Shown here: positions 46,455-59,600 of the stretch, piece after piece
Numbering within the stretch: the stretch's first letter is position 1
Layout of the letters: every line of letters begins with the position of its first letter
Source of the DNA: Biscogniauxia marginata
Lineage: Eukaryota > Ascomycota > Sordariomycetes > Xylariales > Xylariaceae
Assembly: GCA_022695795.1 (NCBI GenBank)
Contig: MU404182.1
Location: forward strand, 1-64,000
Length of the DNA: 64,000 bases
Direction: 5' to 3'
Program-made: the position numbers and the translations under genes
Notes under the pieces: model-generated
Seen by the model: only the letters and a program-made list of their open reading frames with translations
What the model was told of the DNA's origin: nothing
Database searches by the model: none

Positions 46455-47206
46455 TCATACAAATCTCTTGCTTTGTTGTCGAACGTTCGATGATGCGTAA
46501 AGCCAAGGAGGTACGCACCAATTATGGCACTTACCTTTAGACCTGTCTCCAAGCCTCGTAGATCCTTGGCCATACAACAACACCGAACTGAAAATAACCT
46601 CACTTTGTACGATCAGGTCGTCCCTGGTTCGGGGGCAAGCCAACAGATGGTGATGCCTAGACACTGCCGTCTGGGAAGATGAACAGAATCTTGGCCCGCT
46701 ATCCGGGGATTCTTCCTTGCGAAATGGCGGAAGTAGCAGGTGACGGGACGTCTCCTGTGATGGACGGGAAATCGGTAATATTGTTTTGGGGGGGGGCGGT
46801 ATAATCAGACCTGGAACGTCCACCGACGGGGCGGTGTCACTCAAACGGACTTGTGGCTGACGAACAACTCGATCCGTCTGGGGACCCTTTTTTGGATATA
46901 GCATGGTGTTGATAGGGAATAAGGCCTCTTGCAGCGCGCAAATAGGGCCCAGCGGTGTCGGTATGGAGTATGCGTCGAGCTCAGCGCGATAAGGTATATC
47001 CTGGATGACCGGCATTGGCCCCATGAGTGCGTCAGCTTGAGGTCGAGTCGAGGTCAATGCCTCCGAGACCCTGACCACGCCTGCAACGGCGCTGTCGAAG
47101 CTGCCGACTCGGCTTGTGGTACTGGTTACCTTTGCCTCCTCTGCCTTGATATATCTTGGGGGTTTGGCTGCTGGGGACAGGATGAACTTAAGTAATCGCC
47201 GTGGAA
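46455..47206 (-). pseudogene. Possible gene remnant, Pro-rich frame
   Basis: A minus-strand frame stays open for about 250 codons, from a stop near 47,235 to 46,455, but its first ATG is well inside (47,024). The upstream part reads YDYIQGVPRRLLKFILSP and RVGSFDSAVAGVVRVSEAL, the middle SIPTPLGPICALQEALFPIN, so composition is protein-like. No domain was recognised, and the last third looks less coding. It could be an exon of a gene with unseen splices or a broken copy. Confidence 0.3.
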
Positions 47207-49064
47207 CACCTTGGATATAATCGTACTGAGTCTAGTACATAGGCTATGACAATACATTGGCGGCATATCCTGTCGAGATGATCCCTTTGACTGGGCACAT
47301 TCGTTTAGAGACTGGCGGTCTGACTCATCAACAAATTTGACCCGGCAGGCCGCAAGCTGTCCAATTTCGTTGTCGTGTTCCTGTAGCTTGTCATGTTGAG
47401 ATGAGACGAAGATATGAGGTTAGGATTAAGTGTATTAGTTCAAGGTGAGTCTAGATAGGTAGGTGGGTGAAGCTCATCTATATAGGGACAGGAGACCAGG
47501 GGTCGTACACCCCATATTTCAACATGTCAGTCTCAGTCTGGGTGGGGGACTCTGTGTCACTCAGCTTTCATCGTGAACTGTGAATGAGACACTGGCATCC
47601 TTCGACGTCCGGTCGAACTTGGCTGTGCAACACAAAAATTACCTTCCATTTAGCAGAGCTAATTGAGGCTCTCTGGATGTCCATGTCAGCGACGGTGACG
47701 ATAAGTCCTCGGAAGAGCGGCTGGAAGCACTCGATAACTTATGTCCCAACGGAGAAGCTAATATCTGTATATACGGCCTAATTTTCATTTGAATATCAAC
47801 AATGCCTGTTGACAAGAAAAGTAAGCCGATCACCTACCGGCGTATAGAGGCTGTAACCGTCAACTTTGTGTCACTGGATGAACGGCATCAGGTCCGCACG
47901 GCTAACACCACAATCAATAACACTGTCATAGCCCTGGCTGGTGACTTTTTCTCTACCAGCACCCCGTGGATAATAGTGATGAGCTCAAGGTTTGTGGTAT
48001 CTGCTATGGTGGGCTGGAGCTCCTTGGCCACGGCGTGCGTTGCTCGAGACAGCCTTCTTTCATCTGTAGGACGAGAGCGATTGATTTAGGAAAGCACTGA
48101 CTATGACTTCTATTAATATATTTTAATATACCTACTCATATAACAAAGTCCAACTAATCATTTATAATAAATGGTATTTAGGTATATTCACAATAATTTA
48201 CATAACTATTAGTAGATATATAAGGAATAAAAAGTAAGATCCTTGTATATAACATTAGTAGTTTTCTTTTCTTTCTTTTTGTTTCGTGATAATTTAATAT
48301 CAAACAAATAATACTATTTGGCGCGAGTGTCAATTATCCTTAGAAGCGCCTTATAAACAAACTATTGAATTCTGCATAGTTAGGTAGGCTTGGGCGGCCA
48401 TCGCGGCCCCATAAGCTCCTATCGGTGGAGTTCATACCTTTCACCCATTGGAAGGTTGTCCATTCAACTAACAACATCGTGATTTCTCATCAGCGACGTG
48501 ATTTGGGCACCGATTTGTGCCTGACCGGAACATCAGACGTGACAGGATCAAGCACACTGACAGAAATGGTTATATTAAAAGGGGAATGGCACGTTGGATT
48601 CTTCGACTTTCAACGCTTCCTCTCCGCTTGTGCATAGCTTATCTGACAAAGCCATCGCAATCAGGTAATAATCACATCACTTGGGGTAGAAGATAGGAGT
48701 TAACTATTTGCTAGAATATAAAAAAGAAATGTGGCCCAAAATTGTCGGGCTTACGACAAAGACTACATAGAGACGCAAATCCTCGAGGCTGCTTAGTCCC
48801 TTCAATAAGGGATCTCTTTAACGAACATTTGCTGGAATCATCCTGTCCTACTCAATCGCTATACCCAACCGAGGGGTTGATGCTGTATTGACTTTACCCT
48901 CTTAGTTACAGGGTAATATACCGATATTTTGGGATAACCGGACAAGAGTGAAATCACTCGGCCAACATTGGGTTGCTCCTGAGAGGTTTTGAAGCTTTAT
49001 AGGACTATCCTCAAAGTACCACTTAACCAATCCAGCCACGCTCAAAACACTTAACAGGGAAATC
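47207..49064. other. Intergenic region with a possible broken frame
   Basis: No intact gene. A plus-strand frame from about 47,580 to 48,088 contains coding-like stretches (SDGDDKSSEERLEALDNL and KPITYRRIEAVTVNF) broken by two stop codons; see findings. From 48,090 to 48,330 the sequence is AT-rich. Confidence 0.5.
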
Positions 49065-50550
49065 ATGTCTTTTGAGTTTACCTCGCGCAACATCTCCATC
49101 AAACATAACATCCTCAAAGCGGAATGTCGGGATATAAACCAGAACTGGAAGACCTCGTCTCTCGACCTTGACCAGTATATTGGAAACTTGGATGGCACGT
49201 TCGCATTGTCCGAGAAGGCATTTTCCCGAAGCGCGAGCAACATCCAACTCGATGGAGCCATTCTATATGCAACCCTCCTGAGGAGAGACCAACAGCCGGT
49301 TCCCGTCAACGTCGACCTCAACATTTGTGTTGCCAACATAAATGGAAACCTCGAGTTCCAAAAGCCGTCGGTACACCCCCGCTTGCCCTTGAAGAATATT
49401 GCAGATAACCTAACTACCTAATTCATGGGTCACAGTAACGATTCCCTGTTAAATTGCGGATCTTGTTTCTCTCTGGAGGAGTCGAGGCTGAAAGGCCTTT
49501 GTATGGGATACGATAAGCGGTTACATGTCTCCGAAATTGACCTCAATGAGTACTTCGAGAACACAAACGGAGAACTTGACGACTCAGGCCGCAATTTCTA
49601 TTCCAGCTCCCGCAAGATCTCAATCGAGCCATCCAGCCGTTCGCTACTCCTGAAGGCGGAGCTGAAAAGCAACCACTGGATATCTAGGGACTTCTGGAAG
49701 ACAAGTAAAACGGACATGGCAACTCGCATAAAAGTTTGCGGCGGCCGCTTCGTCTTTTCGAAGAAGTGAGTAGACATCTTCCATTGTTTATTTGATCAAC
49801 GGAGTGATTACCCCGCTTACTATGATTCTCTATATCCAATTTTTAGTAGCGACGTCGTCGATGGTGAAGGACCGTTCGCTAGATTCTTTGAAAGGGGCTC
49901 TTTTACGGATTTCGTGATCGCAGAAATACATGCCCAGGCATGCAATGAGGTATGCCCGTCACCATACACTGACTAAAGCCGCCATTCTTATCATATCACT
50001 ATACTACTAGGAGTATGCCGATCGAATCCGAGTCTTCTGTGCAAACTCTAGCATCGTTTGCGGCGGAATCATCGTCGGTACATTAATAGGAGGTCCTCTG
50101 GGTGGTGTCATAGGTGCCGGCCTCGCCGCGCCTCTGGGAATCCTCGTGGAGACGCAAATCGCCGGGACCATCCAGGAGTCGCAGCTTCAGACACAATTCG
50201 AGGAAGCAACTATCGGGTGCTACCTCTACGAGACGCTCCAGAAGACTCTGGCAGAGGGAGCGGCAGAATATCTCGGCAGGTTCCTAGGCAAGCAAACCGG
50301 GAAGGTTAATGCCAAACTGATGGGGGAGGTTGCGTCGGAGTTCGGCGTACGAGTTACGAAGGCGAAGAGCGAATTCGCCGCGTACTGGCTGCTGAAAAAG
50401 TAGGTAACTAATTCGAATTGCCCACAAGCTATCCATCTGACAATGTATAGAGTTTCGGATGCCTTAATCAAAGGCACTATTCCCAAAGACTGGCTTGAAA
50501 TTAAAGCCGAAGTAAAGGAGTTGCAAGCAAAGAGACCGCAAGCTCCATAG
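49065..50550 (+). CDS. Tandem CVNH lectin with C-terminal glycine-zipper region
   Basis: Five exons, 49065-49366, 49436-49765, 49847-49949, 50011-50399, 50451-50550; all joins keep frame and give 407 aa. Residues 1-100 form a first CVNH (cyanovirin-N homology) domain: ISIKHNILKAECRD, LDLDQYIGNLDGTF, then the second internal repeat with VDLNICVANINGNLEFQ. Residues about 105-211 form a second CVNH domain: SLEESRLKGLCMGYD, IDLNEYFENTNGELD, ISIEPSSRSLLLKAELK. A linker leads to a hydrophobic Gly-rich helix (GGIIVGTLIGGPLGGVIGAG, residues about 255-285), then an amphipathic C-terminal part ending ELQAKRPQAP. CVNH domains bind mannose-type glycans; the Gly-zipper suggests membrane insertion or helix packing. 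There is no signal peptide. The first intron (GTCGGT donor) removes an in-frame TAA at 49,419. Confidence 0.78.
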
Positions 50551-53500
50551 GATGTAAGCTGGCTCTTTCCAGGGGCTTGAAAGGCCTCTCTCGAGATAAG
50601 TTGGCTACGAGGACGAATAATCACTATAAACTAGACATATAAGAGTTGACTACGCTCCGAAGGAGCTGGGGGGGAGTTCTCTAGCGATTATCATCAGTCT
50701 AATAGTGACCCTATACTCTATCACTCTCGGTCTGTTGTGCACCTACCGTGTCCCTTGACAATTAGCATACTTCTTAGAACTAAGTTTTCGATGCTACAAC
50801 TAATCATGAAATTTAGATGAGGGTAGCGTATATATTGTACGCCTTTTCACTATTATTATATTCGACTTTGAAGGTATTTTTCTTTTGTATCCCATATTGA
50901 GACGAATCGTAATTTGTTATCACTTGGAAGATAATTATAATAAATATCACCATTGTTTATCAGGTATCATTCTTAATATTAACTCACCCCAGACGTACTG
51001 ATATAACCTATTGGGTTGCGTGTGCTAACTTTAAAAATGGAGTTGAGCATCGGAGCATGTTTTCTATTGATATTAGATGTTATTGCCTATGTCAAGCAGT
51101 TACCGTTCTGACATCGTTATTAGGTTGGATGGAGGATCTCTCATGTTAAGTGACACACTAGCTCTATCTCTATGTGAGTTCTCTAGTCTTCCCATGCACC
51201 ACTGATGCACGTTGGTTTATACTTAGGCATATATCTCCTGGACGTCAATAATATCATCATCGTCGTCATCATACAGCGACTAAATATTAACTATATGGTT
51301 CCTATTGAGCCATTTACATAATATTCCTTCTGGGTATCTAAGTAACCTATAGAGTGTATCCGGTACCATCTTCCGCACTATGTTATTTCCTTTTATCTCT
51401 TGGTAACGTGGCTAAGTCAGTCGCCGAATCAGGGCCGTCTAATCCAGCCATTCTCGCCCTTTGGTCGGTATAGGACGGTAGCCCCTTAATAATGAATAAT
51501 TTTTAATTTCATGATAAAATTTAGCTACAAGAGAATATGTAATTATAAGCGCTCTACTGTCTTCGACCTAAGTTTCGTAGCCATGAGTTGTCCATGGCGT
51601 TGAGTAAACTTTCAACGGTATATATTTTTCACTCTTATCAACATGTTTCACGATGTACACTAGTGTGTGCAGAGGGAGTAAAGTAGTTAATACGCGAAGA
51701 ACTTATGACTAAAGCCCCACGAGGAAGCGGTTATTTTGCAACCAAACGCTTCCCTTTTTGCCTATCTTGCCTGGTACCAACTGTTCCTTCACCGCTGTAA
51801 GCCTTCTCAGGCTCGTAACTTAGTAATGTGGTGAAAAGCCTTGTTTCTGACAATACGTGTGTTAACTCTAGTGAACACACCTAGACCAAACTAGTTACTG
51901 GTAGCTGCACATTTATCAGCTGATGCCAGCGAATTCGCAGTGTTTCATTTCTGTATATGTAGAGAACCATACCTCGGATATGTAGCCCAAATAGTACGAA
52001 TAGCCAATGAAGACACATTGAACAACATAAAGCGGCAAGCGGTGCTACATGGCCTTTATAGTTCGTAATATGGATATATAATATATATGGATCATGTATC
52101 TCATGTACGCATATTCACAGTAGTAGGGTTACCTATCCTAGGTACGAATAGGTACCTGTTGCGTTTATAGCACACCGCCTGGACTCCTAAAGATAGTACT
52201 ACCCTCGCTATATGGCCTGATTGTCTTCCATCAACCATATGGGTAGTTTTTATGGAAGAAACTGTTCCCATCACAACAGTAACACAACCTGTCCGTCTTA
52301 TTCGTTGGTGTCATAAATAACGTAACCTTGAATTTGAGATCTATGCTACCTCCTGCAGATTGCATGTGCGCAACCCATGCATCTCGAATCCCGCGGACAA
52401 TCCCGAGCCTAATATATGATTTCCTTGACACATATTGACTTGGATGATGCGAGAGCAATTGCATTGGCACGTCGACACGTCTGCATATATTTTGCATGTT
52501 TCTAGATGCAAGACTCGGCTTCGTGATGAGCTAGCTCGGAGACGCACATACCTACATTCATATAGGATGATGTGGTCGCCAGGGGAAATTACACTAGAAA
52601 CATGATCTTGGCATGATCACCGTATGATATGGAATTCCACGGCTGTTATAGCGCCACACTATGGCATGTTTCATATGTGATGGTGCCTTACGGATGTAAA
52701 TCCGGACATATAAGCATGCAGCCACGACGACGTATAACCGCACGGTCATCCGTACATACACTAGATTGTGCAGGACGCCTGCACTTGTGTAATTACCTAT
52801 CTACCCACTTCCATCCTTATATTAAAGAGGCGTTCTGACAAACGTACAGGCCGGAACACCGGACCCGTACGCCTCTCGAAGCGCAAGTGTTCAGAAAACT
52901 GTAGGACGCATTCACTCTCAGCACCAGAGTTTACAACTACCCAACCAACTGAGAATGCAGCCGAGAAGGCGAGCTCCGTGGTAAGGCGCCCGGGTTCCAC
53001 TACAGATACGTTAAGTTGCGGAGACCGGCGTGTATACCCACGGCGACGATGCAGCTTACTTAAGAATAGCCAACCAGCCGTCCCGATGTAAGCAGGCACA
53101 ATGTGGGCGATCAGTCCTGCTTTAGTTTTGTTTCATCTTCATGTCAAGCAGCATGGGACGGGAGTGCACATGTTCGACCGGCACCATTGCAGGATCAACA
53201 GGGGACGGATGGCTGCAGGCTGCATGGTTCCCGCCCTCCCCTGGCCAGCTGGCGCCTGAGACAGCATTAGTTAGGATAATCCCGATCGCGCTGCAGGCGA
53301 TTACTGCAGCCTCGACGCAGAGAGGACATTGAGCCCATAGTGGATGGGGCCAAAGGGTCCGATTATAGTTATGGAGTCCTTCAGACTTCAAACCCCTGCT
53401 TGGACTCTTCTATACCAGCATGTGGCACAGGTACGGGTTGCCTAGATTTCTTGCATTGGGGCCTGCAGCTAACCACTATTTTCTCGTTCCTGTAACATCC

Positions 53501-56500
53501 AGATAATTTCTATGTGTCCGTAAATCTGCGATCGCCCGGATGTTGTCTCCGCAGCGGTCCCCTCTCCCTGCGTCCATAGGAACCTTGCCCCTCCCCCACA
53601 GATATTTCTTGACATCGATGCTTCGTTGATAGCCCCGTTACTCAAATCAGGATAAGTTGCATGCTGGAAGCGAGCAGAGCCGAATTATGCGCATGCTGTA
53701 AATTTCTTCCATGCAGGAGCGCCGCCTTAGGATGAGCTGCAACGCAAGGTAAATCCCTAGGCCCTTAGGGAGGATGGGTACGGAACGAGTTACTGGAAAG
53801 ATACTTGGTTCTAATACACTACCTTGGCAGCATTGTCACCTCATAACCTCTACCACTTAGTTAGAGGCACTCAATATACCGGCTTAACTAAGTGGTGGAC
53901 TATGATCGGACCCTGTGCTTTCCGGAATAAGCCATTGCCCAAGTGAAAAGAAAAAAAAAGAATTAGCATTTGGGTATCATCATTTTGCTCTTCCTCATCA
54001 TGTCATCTAAGTTTAGCTTATAGTGCTTTCACAATTGATTTGAAACCTATTTACGAGTAACAAAGACATTGATAAGTTTACACCGGTTTGGGGGCCGTGT
54101 TAGTCCGGTTGTGACATAAACGAGCGGTGTAAAACGATAGGTGCAGAAGAGAACAATAGTTACATTTGTACGATGTGCCGGTTTAGACGGCTGATGCATT
54201 ACTTCCCACGATACCATAATAATGACCAGTTTGTACCCCTAGCACGTGTCTCTAATGCGAACAGTATTAATGTCAGGGACAGGGGCTGGACTGAGATAAG
54301 ACTTCTGCAGCCTTAAGTTCCGAAACAATATATGTATAAGTTAACAGTGTTTATACTGGCAAATAAGCCGTAGTTAATATCACCTGAATGAAATTTTCAG
54401 AACATCTACAGACTTGGTACCTATCTCCCCTTGGTGCCGCATTCCCACATCCGTATCATGCAAGACAGCTAATTCTTGGAGAATTTTCACTATGCATGTG
54501 CGCGTTCTGAGTCATAGCCCTTGCATCATTATTTTAAAGTAATTTAACAGCTTACCAGCATGTCTCGCGGCCTTAATACCACACAGAAAGGAAGTATTGG
54601 AAATCCGCAGCTCCTTGGTGTCTGAGATCCAGCCTACCTACATATGTTAGGAACGAATCAGTAGGCAAACGAGCCAAGATCCGCAACGTTACTATAATTT
54701 GGATTATCATCTCCACTCTACTGGGCGAAAATTTCACCTTGTGGCCCTAGCAGAAGGCTTTCTATGAAGTGTCAAAGCAAGAAAGTGTATACAGTGTAAG
54801 AGACTATGAGTAAATGTGATGGTAAAAATATTTTTTTTAAGAAACCTTGTATTGCTGTTTAAAATAATTTATTGATGTTAGGAACAAATTAATAATCCAC
54901 ACATATGCGCATATATTAAATTACTCTCGGGTATTATTAAATAATTACCTTCACCGCTTTATAGTAATAGTAGCACCGGATAATGCGGCAGTAGCAATAG
55001 TTGCAACAGCAACGATGACAGTAACGTCAGTATCTTTAGTCAGCGTAGTAATAATGATTGTGGTATAAGAAAGATAATGGTGGTGAATTGAGAAAAGCAA
55101 AAATTACGAAGCCGATGGTCAGTTAATGCATGAGTGGTCTCACAAGCTGATAGCTTATTAAGTGAGGCTGACTAGGTATATTTAGTATACATCCTATGCC
55201 TCAAAACGGCTCATGTAACCTTGCCATGAGTAAAATTCGACAGCACAGATCCTAAGTAGCCTAGCAACTTAAAATGCCGGCAAATAATGTAACCTATAAT
55301 ATCCCCAAGACATTACTATCTAGATGGTATCCTATTTTTAACTCTACGGTCATATAGCTTGCTTAAAGTCAGCCTTGTGGAGTTGTAAGCATAATAGACA
55401 TCTCGGGTCATTTTATGTAATATCGAATCAACCTAGGATTAATTGACATAATGGAGTATTAAACCGTAAGATTATAATTAAAGTTTGCCACGTCTCGTGA
55501 AATTTACTAAAGCTTCAATTCGAGCTTACATATGAGGCTCGATTTACATGTAACTAGATACCCTGGGAAGATTTCGCTGCGTTATACCACACTCACCAAA
55601 AAGCTAGCACGCACATCGGCCCCCCTTACTTCGGCTGTTCTATTTTTCGTCTTTCTACTCTAAATTCAAATCAACTTGCGTTTCGGAGACTTACAATACA
55701 CAGCATATTCGCTCTTTTAGGAAGCTAGTACAATGGAAATTTTCGAGTGTTGATACGCCCTTTGTAGCTTCTCCTATCGGCTTTGTCACCGCGTCCCCCG
55801 GTTGAGGTTCTTCGCTACACCGGGAAGATAATCCTTGTAAAGCAGTTTGCCATAGAATTGAAGGCATCAGAACACTCTAATACTCACAGTTGGGCATGCC
55901 GCTGAGAGAGAAGGCCGGGCCAGGTGCCTATGTACCTACCTAAGCAACAGCCCGGTGTGATTTGGAGGACATCAAGTACCTCATGATTGAACAGCACACC
56001 CCTAGATAATTAATCATTAGTTATACGCCTAGTGATTTACTTCAATGAAGAAAAAACAAGCGAGGTGGCTAAAGTCATGCGGCGGGACCTGTTGATTATG
56101 CAAGGTAGTGACGACAAGGACATCAATGCGGACTAGGCCTCGGCCCTGATAATACGACTATGAGAAGCCTAAGGATATTACCAGTGAATTTCCCGACGGC
56201 CAAGAGGAAAGGGAGATCTTCCAGTTCCAATTTAGGTCTCTAGGAGATAGAAATAATTCATATTAGTACCTACCCTCTTCACTCATCACGTTAGCTATGT
56301 TGAACATGTAGATATTTAAAAAAGGTTTTATGACTTATAGACGCCTGGTGACCATATATTAAAATAGAAACAACTGGATGTATAGGTATGTAGATAGTAC
56401 TGAATCTATCTCACCTTTGTTGACGTCCCCTCGCCAAGATCTTCATAAGGAAGATTGACTTATCCTTGAAACTATTCAACCTGCCTGTCTAGCAATATGT

Positions 56501-56600
56501 CGCACGACTTTTCGTCATCCTGCCTCATAGTACACTAGCATGGCGCACACGCAGCATTTCATGATCTATAGCAATAAAAAACCCATACCAAGCCCTCAAC
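50551..56600. other. Gene-poor region, first part
   Basis: About 6 kb with no frame that combines length, ATG and splice support. Short frames at 52,768-53,099 and 53,122-53,391 overlap each other on opposite strands and carry no recognisable domain. Composition is moderately AT-rich but not RIP-like, because CpG-containing and C-rich words remain common. Confidence 0.55.
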
Positions 56601-59600
56601 ACCCACTTGTCTTACCCCTCCTGCCCGACGCCAGGGTCCCGGGTCCTTCTTTTCTTTTTTGACAACAACCCAGACCCGGTGTTATTAAGTACAGCTGTAA
56701 AACACTGACATGCTGTGTTTTTGGGAGGAAATATCGGGCACGATATTAAGAAACCCCTACCCCTACCTAATATACTCCCCGGAGGTTGTTGATTAAAGTA
56801 CCCTCCCCCCTCCCCCCCTCTCCTCAAAATCCTCCCCGCTCCAGTCGCCCTACTCCAACGGGTCTAACTGGTAGGCCATCTCCATACCAAACAGGGGGGT
56901 TTAACAAACCGGTGTATGTATGTTTCTTTCCCATCGATAATTCTTTATAAATCATGAATGATTCTAAGACCTAGTTTCACATTCTAGAGATTCCGGAGTG
57001 GAGAGGGGGGAAAAAGCTCGATACCTAGTGATACGTTCCACGGCGTCGGAGAGATGCTTTACGGGCACGCGCGAGATCGAAAGAAGAGGATGTATGTATA
57101 TGCAATATAAGAGAAGTCGTATAGAGATTAGATAGAGGGCAAAAACTCGTATCATACACATACGAGAATCGGATGGACGAGGGGAGAAAGAGTAGGAGGA
57201 GGAAGAGGAGTGAAGTCATGATTCCTCAATCACACACACATGCAAACGCAACAACCGCCCCCTCGTTAATAAAAGCGCCTCTGGCACACTGCTACTGAAT
57301 GCTACCGTGATGGCGATCTTCCCCCCTTCCACCTTCAGGGGGAAAGGGACCTCAAACACCTCAAAGAGATAAGATCGTGGCGTTGTTGTGAGGGTGATAA
57401 TGGTGCGGTATGACATGTATTAGTTCTTCAGTATTACCCAGCCTCATCTCGAGCTGCTTTTTTCGCTCGGAGTTTATCAATCAGTCTAGGTTGGTCCGGT
57501 CCAGTCCAGTCCAGACCTTTTCTTTTACGTATCTGCACAGCGGAAGGCTCGTGGAGAGAAAGTAAGACATCATCACGGATAGATGCTCGGACGCAGACAC
57601 ACAGACACACACGATATTGCGTACATGCACGTAGGATGGGCGACGAATGCGGTGCGACGTGAGCGAGACTTCTGGGGGAACTAATTGAGAACCAGAAAAG
57701 GGTAAGATAGGGATTTCTTTCCCTCCCCTCTCCTTTTCCTCTTCGGTCTTGGGGATCGTCCGCGGAATTGAAAATTTTGCACGTACGCGCGGGAAAGCGC
57801 AGAGTCGAAATTGGAGGTAATATATAGAAGGATGTGAGAGTGATAATTGTAGTCGACAGGGGAGAGAAAAGAAAATCTCCTTACTCATATGTACGTATAT
57901 GCAAAAGCTGCAGCCTTGTGACACGAGGACGGTGAGGCTACCTATGATGGTGCGTCAGCCATGCGTATGTATGTGTATGCATATGTATGTATACGTATGT
58001 ACCTACGTATGCATGTAGGCTCTGTTCTATCTACATTACCTACATATGGCATGTATGTACACAGAGAGATCCCCAACACAACACAGCGTGAAATGGGAAT
58101 CCCCAACCATATGTCACTCTCCTTTCTCCGTCCCTCTCTCTCTCAGAGGGCCAAACCAATAGCCATGCACATGATGTAGGGGAGCGAGCGGGATGGGAAG
58201 GAGGGATTCCCAAACGACAGACAAATTATTAGATCTCACCGGTCGATCGTTGGACAATGATGATCTGCGACCCATAGTTGTCGTCCGTTCGGTTCCCAAT
58301 GACGGAGGGATTCAGGCCTTCCCCGAGTCGCCCGAAAACAACGGCCCCCAACCACCACGCGGCGGCATGTAAGGAAAAAAAAAAAGGAAAAAAAAGGGGG
58401 AACCCGCCTGATCGGTTCACCTCTCGGGGCTAAAGTGCCATTCACACGCATGTTTGAAGGTCCCCCCTTTTTCCCAGATTGCATTCGAGGCGGCCGACCT
58501 GCACGCTTGGTTGGGGCCTAGGGGGGTGCTAACGGCAAGCTGCAGTCAAGCGTCCGGCGCAATTCCGCTTGCCTTCCGTCAAATTTTGAGGCTTTCCCCG
58601 CGTCGATTCGCTTGGGGCCGCTCCGACATGGCCCCGGGGAGGATTTGTCAAAGACAAAGCGACTTGACACGCACACAGTCCATCTCCCTCTCCCTCACCC
58701 CACCCCTCTCTCTCCCCGCCCTTCAGATCATAAGAAATGATGATGTCGATGGATGAGGAATGATTAAGTGCATATGACTCAACTAGAACGGCCCTAAGGG
58801 CCAGATTTCGGCTAACGCTCTGCCGTTGCAGCAGCATCTGATATGTCGTAGCAAATAGAAAATAAGAGGCCTTGCTTACCTGTGTCACTAGCGCCATGTC
58901 GAATGCCGCCGAGGAGGCGGTCAGGCGATTCAAGAAATTAATATTAATAGTAAAAACAATAAAAACAAATAAAAAGGGAGAAAGTTGTTTTGGTCTAGAC
59001 AAGCTCCGGAGCTAGCGGAACCAGATTTTACCATGACCGCATGACGAGATACACGTCAATATCTCTTCTATTGTGAATAATTGAGACATAAGGATTGAAA
59101 ATTGTTTACGGAGATGAGGATTCAAAGTCCGGGGAGGTATACTCATACCTCCTCCCCCGCGGTCCCCCCCCCTTGTGTGGCGGTCGATAGTCTCTCAGGA
59201 CCGTTTTCCGTTTTGGATTATCGCTGGGCCTGATCCGGAAGCAGGTGTACGTGGCGCACCTCAATTTACGCAAGAGGCTAGTGTAGAAAGAGAGAGATGG
59301 AGCGGGAGGGTGAGAGAGTGAGAGAGGCTCTGCGAGCGACGGGGGGTCGAGTGGGTGGGTGTGAAGGTGAGAAAATGGTGGTCAGGCGGGCGGGCGGGCG
59401 GAATAAGGCAAACGGCTCGAAGCGCCGTCTATGGATTTAAAAATAATCTGCGTCTGACAGAATGCGTGTCAAGGTGAACAACTAAGAAAGGGAAAGCAAT
59501 AAAAATAAAAATAAAGATTCTAAAATCTCATCTTTTGTTGACTTACTGGGGTTGGTTGGTCGGGATGGAGGGACGGACGAACGAACAAAACGTGGGCTTC

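Noticed and set aside
48425..48637. 70-codon plus-strand frame
   Set aside because: Starts at GTG, no domain, no splice context.
52768..53391. Overlapping frames of 89-107 codons on both strands
   Set aside because: Mutually overlapping, no recognisable domain, and neither shows clear coding bias.
57481..57924. 147-codon minus-strand frame
   Set aside because: Lies in low-complexity CT/GA-rich DNA, has no domain, and its composition mirrors the microsatellites.
58529..59002. 157-codon minus-strand frame
   Set aside because: No domain; the open stretch runs across CT-rich repeats and a likely splice donor.
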